64,000 nucleotides of DNA, taken from the NCBI RefSeq assembly GCF_018917965.1, contig NZ_JAHLPP010000006.1, forward strand, positions 1-64,000, given 5' to 3'. Of the stretch, positions 32,021-40,146 are shown one piece after another (position 1 is the first letter of the stretch; each line of letters opens with the position of its first letter). Origin of the DNA: Pseudoflavonifractor sp. MSJ-37. Its GTDB lineage: Bacteria > Bacillota > Clostridia > Oscillospirales > Oscillospiraceae. Made by a program: the position numbers and the translations under genes. The notes under the pieces were generated by a model. The model was not told the origin of the DNA and ran no database searches. It worked only from the letters and a program-made list of their open reading frames with translations.

Positions 32021-32611
32021 ATGCCTGACATCGAAAAACTCTGTCAAAACCTGGAACACCGCGGCTTCCACGCCGTGTATTTCTCCACCGCCCAGGAGGC
32101 CGCCGCCCACCTGGAGGAGGCCCTGTCCGGCCGCACCGTGGGGGCCGGCGGCTCCATGACGCTGAAGGAGATGGGCCTGCTGGAGCGGCTCCCCGCCTGC
32201 TGTACCTTCCACTCCCATTGGGCCGGGAGCACGCTGGAGGACGCCGTGGGCACCGAGGTCTATCTGTCCTCGGTGAACGGTCTGGCCGAGACCGGCGAAA
32301 TCGTGAACATCGACGGCACCGGCAACCGGGTGGCCGCCGCCCAGTTCGGCCATAAGGCCCTCTATCTGGTGGTGGGCGTCAATAAGATCGCCGCCGATTT
32401 CGAGGGGGCCCTCTGGCGGGCCCGGAACATCGCCGCCCCCAAAAACGCCCAGCGTCTGGGCGTCAAGACCCCCTGCGCCGCCAAGGGGGACCGGTGCTAT
32501 GACTGCGACAGTCCCCAGCGGATCTGCCGTGCCCTGTCCGTCCTGTGGCGGAAGCCCACCGCCATCGAATACGCTGAGGTGGTCCTGGTGGGCGAGCCCC
32601 TGGGCTACTGA
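32021..32611 (+). CDS. LUD domain-containing protein (LutC-like)
   Basis: 196 residues matching the LUD domain shared with LutB/LutC of lactate utilisation: GAGGSMTLKEMG, VNIDGTGNRVAA, and a C-terminal Cys-rich GDRCYDCDSPQRIC. Stand-alone LUD proteins of this length are frequent in clostridia and their substrate is unknown; lutA and lutB are not nearby. AAGGAGG precedes the ATG by seven bases. Confidence 0.85.
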   Translation: MPDIEKLCQNLEHRGFHAVYFSTAQEAAAHLEEALSGRTVGAGGSMTLKEMGLLERLPACCTFHSHWAGSTLEDAVGTEVYLSSVNGLAETGEIVNIDGTGNRVAAAQFGHKALYLVVGVNKIAADFEGALWRARNIAAPKNAQRLGVKTPCAAKGDRCYDCDSPQRICRALSVLWRKPTAIEYAEVVLVGEPLGY

Positions 32612-32637
32612 TCCCATCCGAAAGGAGGCGGTCCGCC

Positions 32638-33708
32638 GTGAAGTGGAAACAGACGATCCCCGCCCTGACGCTGGCGGGCCTGCTGGGCCTGTCCGGCTGT
32701 TCCGCCATGCTGGAGCGGAGCTGGCAGGTGGTCACGCCCCACCCGGAGCACCCCGTCACCGCCGACGACGCGGACACCCTCCGGGCCGAGACCTATCAGG
32801 ATCTGGTCAACGATGTGCTCTACTTCGTGAAGCAGGGCATCGAGAGCGGCAGTATCCGGCTGGTCAACTACACGAGGGACGTAGAGGCCGATCTGAACAA
32901 CGCCTGTCTGGAGGTGGCCAAGGACGCCCCTCTGGGGGCCTATGCCGTGGATTACATCGAACACGACTCCACCCGGGTGGTGGAGTACTACGAGGCCCGG
33001 ATCCGCATCGGCTACCGCCGGACCCCGGAACAGATCAAGAGCATCAAGAACGTCACCGGCAGCGGTGCGATCCGGCAGGTCCTCCAGGACAAGCTGGGCC
33101 GTTTCGCTCCGGAGGCGGTGCTCCAGGTGGCCTACTTCGCCGAGGATGAGGCCTACATCGCCTCCTTGATCCGGCAGACGTACTACGACACCCCCGCCGC
33201 CGCTCTGGGGATGCCGGACTACACCGTCACCCTCTACCCGGCGGACGCCGGTCAGGAGCGGATCGTGGAGATCCTGCTCACCTATCCCGAGCCCACGGAG
33301 GAACTGCGGACCAAGAGCCAGGAGCTCCTCCAGGCGGCGGGAGCGCTCCTGCCTTCCTTCCAGGAGGAGGAAGGGGACGCCGCCGCCCGGGCCGTGGTCC
33401 GGCTCCTGCGGCAGAAGGTCCGCGTCGGAACAGGTCCTACGGCCTATGATGCCCTGATCGGCGGCGAGGCCGACAGCGAGGGCATGGCTCTGGCCTTCCA
33501 GCTCCTCTGTCAGACCGCCGGACTGGACAGTCAGGTGGTCCAGGGCACTCTGGACGGTATGTCCCGCTTCTGGAACGTGTTCGCCATCGCCCCAGGCCGC
33601 TATGCCCATGTGGATCCCTCCGCCGGCGACGCGGTCCTCCTGAGCGACGCTTCCATGACGGCTTTGGGCTATGTCTGGGACCAAAACACCGTCCCCAACT
33701 GCATCTGA
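32638..33708 (+). CDS. Lipoprotein with transglutaminase-like domain lacking catalytic residues
   Basis: 356 residues from a GTG start with AAAGGAGG upstream. A lipoprotein signal ends LGLSGC. The C-terminal part from about residue 275 follows the transglutaminase-like fold, but Ser280 (in ADSEGMA) replaces the catalytic Cys and RFWN replaces the usual HAWN, while HVDP keeps the Asp. It is thus probably a non-enzymatic binding protein on the outer face of the membrane. It is the last gene of the YitT-LUD group. The N-terminal 150 residues match nothing I recognise. Confidence 0.7.
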   Translation: MKWKQTIPALTLAGLLGLSGCSAMLERSWQVVTPHPEHPVTADDADTLRAETYQDLVNDVLYFVKQGIESGSIRLVNYTRDVEADLNNACLEVAKDAPLGAYAVDYIEHDSTRVVEYYEARIRIGYRRTPEQIKSIKNVTGSGAIRQVLQDKLGRFAPEAVLQVAYFAEDEAYIASLIRQTYYDTPAAALGMPDYTVTLYPADAGQERIVEILLTYPEPTEELRTKSQELLQAAGALLPSFQEEEGDAAARAVVRLLRQKVRVGTGPTAYDALIGGEADSEGMALAFQLLCQTAGLDSQVVQGTLDGMSRFWNVFAIAPGRYAHVDPSAGDAVLLSDASMTALGYVWDQNTVPNCI

Positions 33709-33728
33709 CAAAAAACTTGAAATAGTGC

Positions 33729-33757
33729 TTGACATCGAGGCGATATGACGTTATAAT
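33729..33757 (+). promoter_or_regulatory. Promoter of tRNA-Gly
   Basis: Perfect consensus TTGACA (33729-33734), 17 bases, TATAAT (33752-33757). Confidence 0.92.
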
Positions 33758-33771
33758 ATCATTCGTCTCAT

Positions 33772-33847
33772 GCAGGTGTAGCTCATCTGGTAGAGCGCCA
33801 CCTTGCCAAGGTGGAGGTAGCGAGTTCGAGCCTCGTCACCTGCTCCA
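33772..33847 (+). tRNA. tRNA-Gly (anticodon GCC)
   Basis: 76 bases with a complete cloverleaf: acceptor arms GCAGGTG/CACCTGC, D arm GCTC/GAGC, anticodon arm CCACC-TTGCCAA-GGTGG with anticodon GCC, T arm GCGAG-TTCGAGC-CTCGT, and an encoded 3' TCCA. A consensus promoter and terminator flank it. Confidence 0.97.
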
Positions 33848-33853
33848 GACCAA

Positions 33854-33885
33854 AACAGGACGTCCGTCTCGGATGTCCTGTTTTT
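33854..33885 (+). terminator. Terminator of tRNA-Gly
   Basis: AACAGGACGTCC and GGATGTCCTGTT followed by TTT. Confidence 0.9.
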
Positions 33886-33960
33886 CTATGTTCGAAAGGA
33901 CTCGGCCGCTTCTGCGGCGGGAAGCTCCTATGCAGCTTCATCCGTATGATGCTATGATAC

Positions 33961-34002
33961 GAAAAGAGACGGGACATCCGGCCGGATGTCCCGTCTCTTT
34001 TT
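33961..34002. terminator. Terminator of the MATE gene
   Basis: An 18-bp stem around GACGGGACATCCG with CGGATGTCCCGTC. The minus-strand tail is TTTTCGT, serving the MATE gene whose stop is at 34030; the plus-strand tail is TTTTTAC. Confidence 0.85.
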
Positions 34003-34029
34003 ACATGGCGTCGGGATCGCCGCGCCGCT

Positions 34030-35433
34030 TCACGCTACCTCCGCCCGCTCCAGGCTCTTGATCTGGGCCATCTCCCGGGAGATGGAGCACACCGTCACCA
34101 GGAAGGCCAGCAGGTCCGCCACTGGGGCCGCGTAGAGGATGCCGTCGATGCCGCCCATGATCCGGGGCATGATCAGGATCAGCGGGATCAGGAAGATCAC
34201 CTGCCGGGTCAGGGAGAGGATCATGCCCTTCACCGGCTTGCCGATGGCGGCGAAGAAGTTGGAGGACAGCAGCTGGACGCCGTTCAGCAGGACCATGAAG
34301 AGATAGGTCCGCATGAACTTCACCGCGAACTCGAAATAGAGCTCGTTTCCGGTGCCGAACAGGCCGATGATTTGCCGGGGGCAGAGCTGGAACAGCAGGA
34401 AGCCGATCGTCGAGATCACCATGTTGCAGGTGATCGCCAGCTTATAGGTCCCCCGCACCCGGGCGTACTGCTTCGCGCCGTAGTTGAATCCCAGGATGGG
34501 CTGGGACCCCTGGGACAGGCCGATCATGAAGGCCAGCAGGATCGCGTTGGTCTTGAGCACGATGCCGCAGGCCGCCAGAGGGATGTCCGTGCCATAGGGG
34601 GACATGGCCCCGTAGTAGGTCATGGAGTTGTTGAGGACGATCTGCACCAGCGTGATGGCCACCTGGGTGAGGCTGTTGCTCATTCCCATGGAGGCGATCT
34701 TCAAGCTCTCCCTCAGCTCGATCCGGAAGTCAGACCGCTCCAGCTCGATGTGCTTGAACCGGGCGGCATACCGCAGAGCCAGGCAGAAGGAGGCGAACTG
34801 GCCGATCACCGTGGCCAGAGCCGCACCCGCTACGCCCCTGTGGAGCACGAAGATGAAGATGGGGTCCAGGATCGTGTTGACGACGGCGCCCACCACCATG
34901 CAGGTCATAGAGTACTTGGGGCTCCCGTCCGCCCGGGCCAGAGCGCTCATGCCGTTGGTGACGATCAGCAGGGGCATGCCCACAGCGGTGATCCGGGTAT
35001 ACTCCACCGCGTAGGGCAGTACGTCCGGCGTGGCGCCGAAGGCCAGCAGGAGCGGCCGCAGGAAGATCTGGATCAGCACAGCGTAGCTCACGCCCAGCAC
35101 GATCATCAGACACATGGCGTTGCCCACCACCTGAGCGGCCTTCTCTTTCTCCCCCGCCCCCAAGAAGAGGGAGTAGCGGGAACAGCTGCCGATGCCGATC
35201 AGCAGGGCGATCGACAGGCAGATCGTGGTCAGGGGGAAGGCCACGTTGGTGGCGGCGTTACCCAGATAGCCCACGCCCCATCCGATGAACACCTGATCCA
35301 CGATGTTGTACAGGGAACTGACCAGCATGGCGATCACACTGGGGACCGCGAAGCTCCGCAGGAGCTTGGGCAACGGTTCCGTGCCCAGAGGGTCTTTCTT
35401 TTCCGGCTCCATTTCCTTCCGTTCTCCTCTCAT
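34030..35433 (-). CDS. MATE family efflux transporter
   Basis: 467 residues with twelve hydrophobic segments in two related halves and the MatE-family motif SLYNIVDQVFIGWGVG in the first helix. The ATG at 35433 overlaps the marR stop as ATGA and has GGGAG eight bases upstream, so translation is coupled to marR; an internal ATG at 35412 is a weaker alternative. Controlled by the MarR protein made just upstream, this is most likely a drug or metabolite/cation antiporter. The substrate is unknown. Confidence 0.9.
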   Translation of the reverse strand: MRGERKEMEPEKKDPLGTEPLPKLLRSFAVPSVIAMLVSSLYNIVDQVFIGWGVGYLGNAATNVAFPLTTICLSIALLIGIGSCSRYSLFLGAGEKEKAAQVVGNAMCLMIVLGVSYAVLIQIFLRPLLLAFGATPDVLPYAVEYTRITAVGMPLLIVTNGMSALARADGSPKYSMTCMVVGAVVNTILDPIFIFVLHRGVAGAALATVIGQFASFCLALRYAARFKHIELERSDFRIELRESLKIASMGMSNSLTQVAITLVQIVLNNSMTYYGAMSPYGTDIPLAACGIVLKTNAILLAFMIGLSQGSQPILGFNYGAKQYARVRGTYKLAITCNMVISTIGFLLFQLCPRQIIGLFGTGNELYFEFAVKFMRTYLFMVLLNGVQLLSSNFFAAIGKPVKGMILSLTRQVIFLIPLILIMPRIMGGIDGILYAAPVADLLAFLVTVCSISREMAQIKSLERAEVA

Positions 35434-35870
35434 TCCGTCATCTCCCGTTCTTCGGCCAGGGCCACGGCGCGCTCCGCCGCCCGCCGCAGGAGGGATACGA
35501 GCTGTTCCCGCTCCTCCGGCGTGAAGGGCTCCAGCACCAGATCCTGCCACCGGTCCACGATCTGACGCACCAGAGGGCGGGCCTCCCTGGCCTTCTCCGT
35601 GGGGTAGATCCGGCTGGTCCGCTTGTCCTCCGGGTCCTTCTCCCGGTAGAGATAGCCCGCTTTCTCCAGCGCCGCCAGCGACCGGGTCACATTGCTGGGA
35701 TGGAGCCGGAAGAGCCGGGCCAGCCGGTCCTGCGCGATCCCCGGCTCGTCGCAGATCCGCGGGATATACATATGCTGACTGCTGTTGAGTCCCAGCGGCG
35801 CCAAGCATCGGTCCAGATACATCTTCGTATACCGGTCCCCGATGGAGAGCCATTTGACCAGTCCTTCCAT
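35430..35870 (-). CDS. MarR family transcriptional regulator
   Basis: 146 residues from the ATG at 35870 with GGGGGAG upstream. The winged-helix core HPSNVTRSLAALEKAGYLYR and the wing DPEDKRTSRIYPT are typical of MarR. It is co-transcribed and translationally coupled with the MATE gene, and a near-perfect palindrome overlaps its promoter, so it very probably represses its own operon until a ligand, likely an efflux substrate, binds. Confidence 0.92.
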   Translation of the reverse strand: MEGLVKWLSIGDRYTKMYLDRCLAPLGLNSSQHMYIPRICDEPGIAQDRLARLFRLHPSNVTRSLAALEKAGYLYREKDPEDKRTSRIYPTEKAREARPLVRQIVDRWQDLVLEPFTPEEREQLVSLLRRAAERAVALAEEREMTE

Positions 35871-35901
35871 CCGATCTCCCCCTGTGCTTTGGTGTGATAC
35901 C

Positions 35902-35936
35902 ATCATAGCACCATTTCATTGCGTGCGCAAGCAAAT
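35902..35936 (-). promoter_or_regulatory. marR promoter with overlapping palindromic operator
   Basis: On the minus strand TTGCGC (35930-35925), 17 bases, TATGAT (35907-35902) with extended TGC. The -35 box lies inside the palindrome ATTT-NN-TTGCG-NN-CGCAA-NN-AAAT (35913-35936), whose arms match perfectly. This is a strong candidate operator for MarR autoregulation. Confidence 0.82.
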
Positions 35937-35961
35937 TTTTGAGTATAGGGAACGCCGTGGG

Positions 35962-35988
35962 AAAAGGGGCGGGCACAAGGCCCGCCCC
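35962..35988 (-). terminator. Terminator of the deaminase gene
   Basis: GGGGCGGGC and GCCCGCCCC with a short loop, followed by TTTTCCC on the minus strand. Confidence 0.8.
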
Positions 35989-36013
35989 CGATGGGACGTA
36001 AGATCCACCTGAG

Positions 36014-37225
36014 TCACATCAGCACGCCGTCTCTGGCCACGATCTTGCCGCCGTGGAGGACGGTGCGCTTCCGGGGCTGGCTGATGATGGCCTCCTTGGC
36101 GCTGGGGGCGTCCAGCAGGACCAGATCCGCTTTACAGCCCTCCGCCAGACCGTAGCCCTCCAGCAGCATGTTCTTCGCCGGGCGGGAGGTGACCATCCGC
36201 ATGACCTCTGCCAGCTGATCCCGGGTGCCGTATTGGAGCACCTGGGCGGTGAAGAGGGCCTCCTCCAACAGGTCGCCGTTGCCGAAGGGGCGGTAGGGAT
36301 CCCGGATGTTGTCCGAAGAGGCGGACACGTTGACGCCGGCCTTCAGGAACTCGTCCACCCGGGTGACGCCCCGGCGGATGGGCTGGTGGTCCTTCCGGCC
36401 CATCAGGTACATATTGCAGGAGGGCAGGGTGATGATGTGGATCCCCGCCTCGGCGCACTCCATGACCGCCCGGTGGGCCAGCTCGTCATCTACGGCGCAG
36501 AGGGCCGTCACATGGCCGCAGGTGACCCGGCCTGCCATGTGGTGCTCTTTGGTCTTTTCGATCACCCGCAGGAAGCAGTCGATGTTGGCCGCGTCCCGCT
36601 CGTCGATGTGCAGGTCCAGCGGCAGGCCGTACTCATCGGCCAGAGAGAACACCTTGTCGATGTCCGCCATGGGGTCCGGGGTGAAGAGGGGATAGCCGGC
36701 GATGAAGTCGATCTCCCCCGCCCGGGCGGCGGCCCGGAATTCCTTGTCATAGGCCTCGTCCCACTGGAGGATGCCCCGGAGCTCCAGCTTGCCCCGGTAC
36801 TCCTCCTTCAGCTCCTTCAGGGCCTGATGGGAGGCCATGCCCCACTGGGGGCAGACCAGCACATGGGTCTTGACGGCACAGCTCCCGGCGGCGACCTCCC
36901 AGTCCAGGACCTTGCGGGAGCGAGCCTTGATGTCCTCCACTATACCGCCCTCCGGGATCTTGGCCAGATAGCGCTCGAAGATGCCGAAGGCCTCCTCCAG
37001 GTTCGGGGTGTCCTCATCCACGGCGGTGAGGGCCTTGTCCAGATGGGTGTGAGACTCCACGAAGCCGGGGATCAGCAGCTTCCCCGCCCCGTCCAGCTCG
37101 GTCTCCCCGTGGAACGGCAGGTCCCGGCCGATCTGGGCGATGCGCCCGTCCTTGACGGCCACATCCAGACCATCCCCCACATCGAAGAGGTCCGCCTTGC
37201 GGATCAGCAGATCACAGTTCTCCAT
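36014..37225 (-). CDS. Cytosine deaminase-like amidohydrolase
   Basis: 403 residues of the amidohydrolase superfamily. Metal ligands are visible in ESHTHLDK (HxH), HIDE, CGHVTAL (His) and SSDNIRD (Asp), the order found in CodA-type cytosine deaminases. Residue choices differ from E. coli CodA around the base-binding site, so another N-heterocycle substrate is possible. The ATG at 37225 is preferred over the GTG three codons upstream, though spacing to AAAGGA is long for the former. No transporter or regulator for pyrimidines is adjacent. Own promoter and terminator. Confidence 0.83.
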   Translation of the reverse strand: MENCDLLIRKADLFDVGDGLDVAVKDGRIAQIGRDLPFHGETELDGAGKLLIPGFVESHTHLDKALTAVDEDTPNLEEAFGIFERYLAKIPEGGIVEDIKARSRKVLDWEVAAGSCAVKTHVLVCPQWGMASHQALKELKEEYRGKLELRGILQWDEAYDKEFRAAARAGEIDFIAGYPLFTPDPMADIDKVFSLADEYGLPLDLHIDERDAANIDCFLRVIEKTKEHHMAGRVTCGHVTALCAVDDELAHRAVMECAEAGIHIITLPSCNMYLMGRKDHQPIRRGVTRVDEFLKAGVNVSASSDNIRDPYRPFGNGDLLEEALFTAQVLQYGTRDQLAEVMRMVTSRPAKNMLLEGYGLAEGCKADLVLLDAPSAKEAIISQPRKRTVLHGGKIVARDGVLM

Positions 37226-37327
37226 GACAGTCACGTTTCCTTTCGTTCCGGGATGCGGCGCCCATTCTTCCAGCGATTTCGCCAGTTGGCATCGTTTACA
37301 TCCCGCTTGTTTTCGTCGAATACACTA

Positions 37328-37355
37328 AGTATACCATATGAGCGGCGGAAATCAA
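37328..37355 (-). promoter_or_regulatory. Promoter of the deaminase gene
   Basis: TTGATT (37355-37350), 16 bases, TATACT (37333-37328) with extended TGG on the minus strand. Confidence 0.7.
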
Positions 37356-37366
37356 GGGGGATGCGC

Positions 37367-37389
37367 ACAAAAGAGCGGCCGGACGCTCT
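37367..37389 (-). terminator. Terminator of the M16 peptidase gene
   Basis: AGAGCG and CGCTCT around TCCGGC, followed by TTTG on the minus strand. The stem is short. Confidence 0.6.
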
Positions 37390-37404
37390 CGACTCATCCG
37401 GGGT

Positions 37405-38652
37405 TCAGCAGAGGATCCGCCGGTACTCCTCCTCGGTCTTGACCCGGCCCACGGCAGAGAGGGACAGTCCCTCCGGCTGGAACAGCTCCTCCGCCAGCGT
37501 CCGCACGTCCTCCCGGCTCACCGCCTCATAGCCCGCGATGATCTCGTCCGGACTCAGGACCCGGCGCTCCAGCACCTCGCCCCGGCCCATGGCGCTCATG
37601 CGGGCCTGGGTGGACTCCAGCCCCATGAGGATGTTGGCCTCGGCCTGCTCCCGGGCCCGGTCCAGCTCCTCCTGCGTGATCCCGTGGGCGGCCACGTCCT
37701 CAACCACCGCCCGGATGGTGGTCAGGGCCTGCTCCTCCTGTTCCCGGCTCAGGGCGGTGTAGATGCCGAAGAGGCCGGTCTCCGCGTGTCCGGCGGCATA
37801 GGAGTAGACGGAGTAGCACAGCCCCCGCTTCTCCCGGACCTCCTGCCACAGGCGGGAGGACATCCCTCCGCCCAGCACGGCGGACAGGAGCTGGGCGGCG
37901 AACCGCCGCTCGTCCCCATAGGGGAGGCCCGGGAAGGCCAGCGTCAGATGGTCCTGCTCGATGGCCTTCTTTTTCAGGGTGAAGGCGGGGCGGTAGGAGG
38001 CCTTCTTCTCCGCCTGGGGCTTCCCCAGCTCCAGAGCGGAGAAGCGGGCGGTCAGGGCGTCGATGTCCGCCTGCCGGAAGCTGCCCGCCAGGCTCACCAC
38101 GATCCGGTCCGGGCCATAATGGGCCCGCTGGTACTCCTTGAGCCAAGCGCCGGTCATCCGGTCCAGCGTGGCTTTCTTCCCCAGGATGGGCCGGGCCAGC
38201 GCCGTGCCCCGATAGACCGCCAGGGCCAGCCGCTCGGAGCTCAGGTCCTCCGGGTTGTCCTCGTACATCCCGATCTCCTCCAGGATGACGCCCCGCTCGG
38301 TCTCCACGTCCTCCTCGGCGAACCGGGAGTCGAAGAACATATCACACAGCAGGTCCGCCGCCCGGGGGAGATGCCGATCCAGCGACCGGGCGTGGAAACA
38401 GGTACACTCCTTGGTGGTGAACGCGTTGACCTGGCCGCCGATGGCGTCCATCTCCTCCGCCAGCGCGGCGGCGGAGCGCCGTCCGGTGCCCTTGAACACC
38501 ATATGCTCGATGAAATGGGCCGCGCCGTTCTCCGCCGCCTTCTCATGGCGGGAGCCGGTGCCCACCCAGATGCCCAGCGCCGCCGAGCGCACCCCCGGCA
38601 CGGCCTCGGTGCAGATCCGCACCCCGTTGGGCAGAACGATCTTCTGATCCAT
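37405..38652 (-). CDS. M16 family zinc metallopeptidase
   Basis: 415 residues. The inverted zinc motif HFIEH (His46-His50) with the distal Glu in RGVILEEIGMYED identifies an active M16 peptidase of the mitochondrial-processing-peptidase/YmxG type. Length fits a single-chain homodimeric member. In Bacillus the relative is next to polynucleotide phosphorylase; here it stands between the antiporter and the deaminase without that context. It is followed by a short terminator. Confidence 0.9.
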   Translation of the reverse strand: MDQKIVLPNGVRICTEAVPGVRSAALGIWVGTGSRHEKAAENGAAHFIEHMVFKGTGRRSAAALAEEMDAIGGQVNAFTTKECTCFHARSLDRHLPRAADLLCDMFFDSRFAEEDVETERGVILEEIGMYEDNPEDLSSERLALAVYRGTALARPILGKKATLDRMTGAWLKEYQRAHYGPDRIVVSLAGSFRQADIDALTARFSALELGKPQAEKKASYRPAFTLKKKAIEQDHLTLAFPGLPYGDERRFAAQLLSAVLGGGMSSRLWQEVREKRGLCYSVYSYAAGHAETGLFGIYTALSREQEEQALTTIRAVVEDVAAHGITQEELDRAREQAEANILMGLESTQARMSAMGRGEVLERRVLSPDEIIAGYEAVSREDVRTLAEELFQPEGLSLSAVGRVKTEEEYRRILC

Positions 38653-38744
38653 AAAGTCCCCTTCCCCCGCCGGCGGCTCCGGCGGGCGCTGTCGTTTTCT
38701 GCCCTATTATAGCACCATCGGAGGGACCCTGTCGAGGCGGGAGC

Positions 38745-39950
38745 TCATGGGGCGTCCTCCCGGGCCAGCAGACGCCCGCTGGTCCGGTCCATGCCGACGG
38801 CCCCCAGCGGCGCGGTGATCAGGATGGCCAGCACCGCCACCGACAGCACGATCTGCCCGCAGGGCAGGCCCAAGGACAGGGGCACCGACCCGATCGCCGC
38901 CTGCACCGTGGCCTTGGGCAGATAGGCAATCACGCAGAAGAGCCGCTCCTTCCGGTCCAGCTCCGTCCCCAGCAGGCAGAGGCACACCCCCGCCGCCCGG
39001 AAGCACAGGGCCAGCCCGATCATGGCCGCCGCCGGGAGGCCCGCCTCCAGCGTGTAACGAATGTCCACTGCCGCGCCCACCAGCACGAAGAGGACCACCT
39101 CCGCCGCCAGCCACAGCTTGCCGAATTTCTCCGACAGCCGCCGGGACACCGGGGCCGGGCTCTCCCGCTTCAGCACGCAGGCCATGCTGACCACCGCCAG
39201 CAGTCCGGACAGCGGCACCGTGCTCTCGAGCCACTCCTCCAGCGACACCAGCAGGAAGGACACGCCCAGCACCACGATCATCTTCATGCTGTTGCGGACC
39301 ATCCGGTCCCGGGCATAGGCCCGCTCGAAGGCCCGGCTCAGCAGGAGGCCCGTCCCCGCGCCCACGGCGATGCCAAGCAGGATGGACACCGGCACGTCCA
39401 GCAGGTCCGTCAGGTGGACCGCGCCCCCCTGAGCCATGCCCACGAAGGCGGTGAAGAGCACGATCACATAGATGTCGTCGCAGGAGGCCCCCGCCAGGAT
39501 GAGCTGGGGGATGCCCTTTCCGGTGCCCCGGCGCTCCTCGATGAGCTGGACCATCCGGGGGACCACCACCGCCGGGGAGACCGCTCCCAGCACCGCCCCC
39601 ATGACGGCGCCCTCGATCCGGCTGACCCCCAGGAGCGAGGGCGCCAGCAGGAAGAAGGCCAGCATCTCGCAGCTGGCGGGGACGAAGGCCATCAGCACCG
39701 CCGGACGGCCCACTTTTTTCAGGTCGGACAGGTCCAGCGACAGGCCGGCCTTCAGCAGGATCACGATCAGGGCGATCTTCCGCAGATCGGCGGACACGGA
39801 CAGGATCGCGGGATCCAGCAGGTCCAGGGCGCAGGGCCCCAGCAGGATGCCCACGAAGAGCATCCCGATGATCCGGGGCAGGCCGATCCCGCGGCACAAA
39901 GCCGCGGCGGCCAGTCCCGCCAGCAAGATGAACGCGAGCGATGCTATCAT
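38745..39950 (-). CDS. Cation:proton antiporter (CPA family) under fluoride riboswitch
   Basis: 401 residues with about twelve membrane segments, LLKAGLSLDLSDLKKVG and the glycine-rich GAVLGAVSPAVVVP region typical of CPA-type Na+/H+ exchangers. The ATG at 39950 follows GAGGAGGAG by eight bases; the frame upstream runs into the riboswitch. Na+/H+-antiporter-like genes are an established class of fluoride-riboswitch targets, so the protein probably helps the cell withstand fluoride, either by moving fluoride-linked ions or correcting cytoplasmic pH and cation balance. There is no crcB or eriC beside it in this window. Confidence 0.85.
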   Translation of the reverse strand: MIASLAFILLAGLAAAALCRGIGLPRIIGMLFVGILLGPCALDLLDPAILSVSADLRKIALIVILLKAGLSLDLSDLKKVGRPAVLMAFVPASCEMLAFFLLAPSLLGVSRIEGAVMGAVLGAVSPAVVVPRMVQLIEERRGTGKGIPQLILAGASCDDIYVIVLFTAFVGMAQGGAVHLTDLLDVPVSILLGIAVGAGTGLLLSRAFERAYARDRMVRNSMKMIVVLGVSFLLVSLEEWLESTVPLSGLLAVVSMACVLKRESPAPVSRRLSEKFGKLWLAAEVVLFVLVGAAVDIRYTLEAGLPAAAMIGLALCFRAAGVCLCLLGTELDRKERLFCVIAYLPKATVQAAIGSVPLSLGLPCGQIVLSVAVLAILITAPLGAVGMDRTSGRLLAREDAP

Positions 39951-39977
39951 AGAAAAAACTCCTCCTCTCGGATAGGG

Positions 39978-40100
39978 ACGAAAAAAGAGCTGATGCCCCC
40001 TGTGACGCTCGATCACAGAAGTCATCAGCTCTTCTCATCCTCAGAAGAACGGTTCCGCCCCGGAGCGCGTCCGCGGGCGGGGGAGCACCTCATTCCCCTA
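39978..40100 (-). promoter_or_regulatory. Fluoride (crcB) riboswitch with terminator expression platform
   Basis: In the RNA sense, P1 is GGGGA/UCCCC closing the nine-base loop AUGAGGUGC. An optional GC-rich stem follows. Then AACC leads into P3 (GUUCUUCU/AGAAGAGC) and the invariant UGAUG, followed by ACUUCUGUG. The loop bases GAGGU can pair with ACUUC as the expected pseudoknot. All conserved parts of the crcB motif occur in order and spacing. Downstream, AAGAGCUGAUG pairs with CAUCAGCUCUU and is followed by U6; this terminator uses the aptamer's 3' strand, so folding of the aptamer with fluoride should prevent termination and switch the antiporter on. Confidence 0.92.
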
Positions 40101-40117
40101 TCCGTTTTGTCTCTTGC

Positions 40118-40146
40118 AGGATACCACCGGCGGGGCCGGCTGTCAA
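40118..40146 (-). promoter_or_regulatory. Promoter of the fluoride riboswitch transcript
   Basis: TTGACA (40146-40141), 17 bases, TATCCT (40123-40118) on the minus strand, about ten bases before the aptamer. The -35 box touches the end of the upstream pseudouridine synthase gene. Confidence 0.75.

Noticed and set aside
34030-35976. A 648-residue MATE protein
   Set aside because: The first 181 codons lie antisense-like over marR in another frame; the ATGA overlap at 35433 marks the real start.
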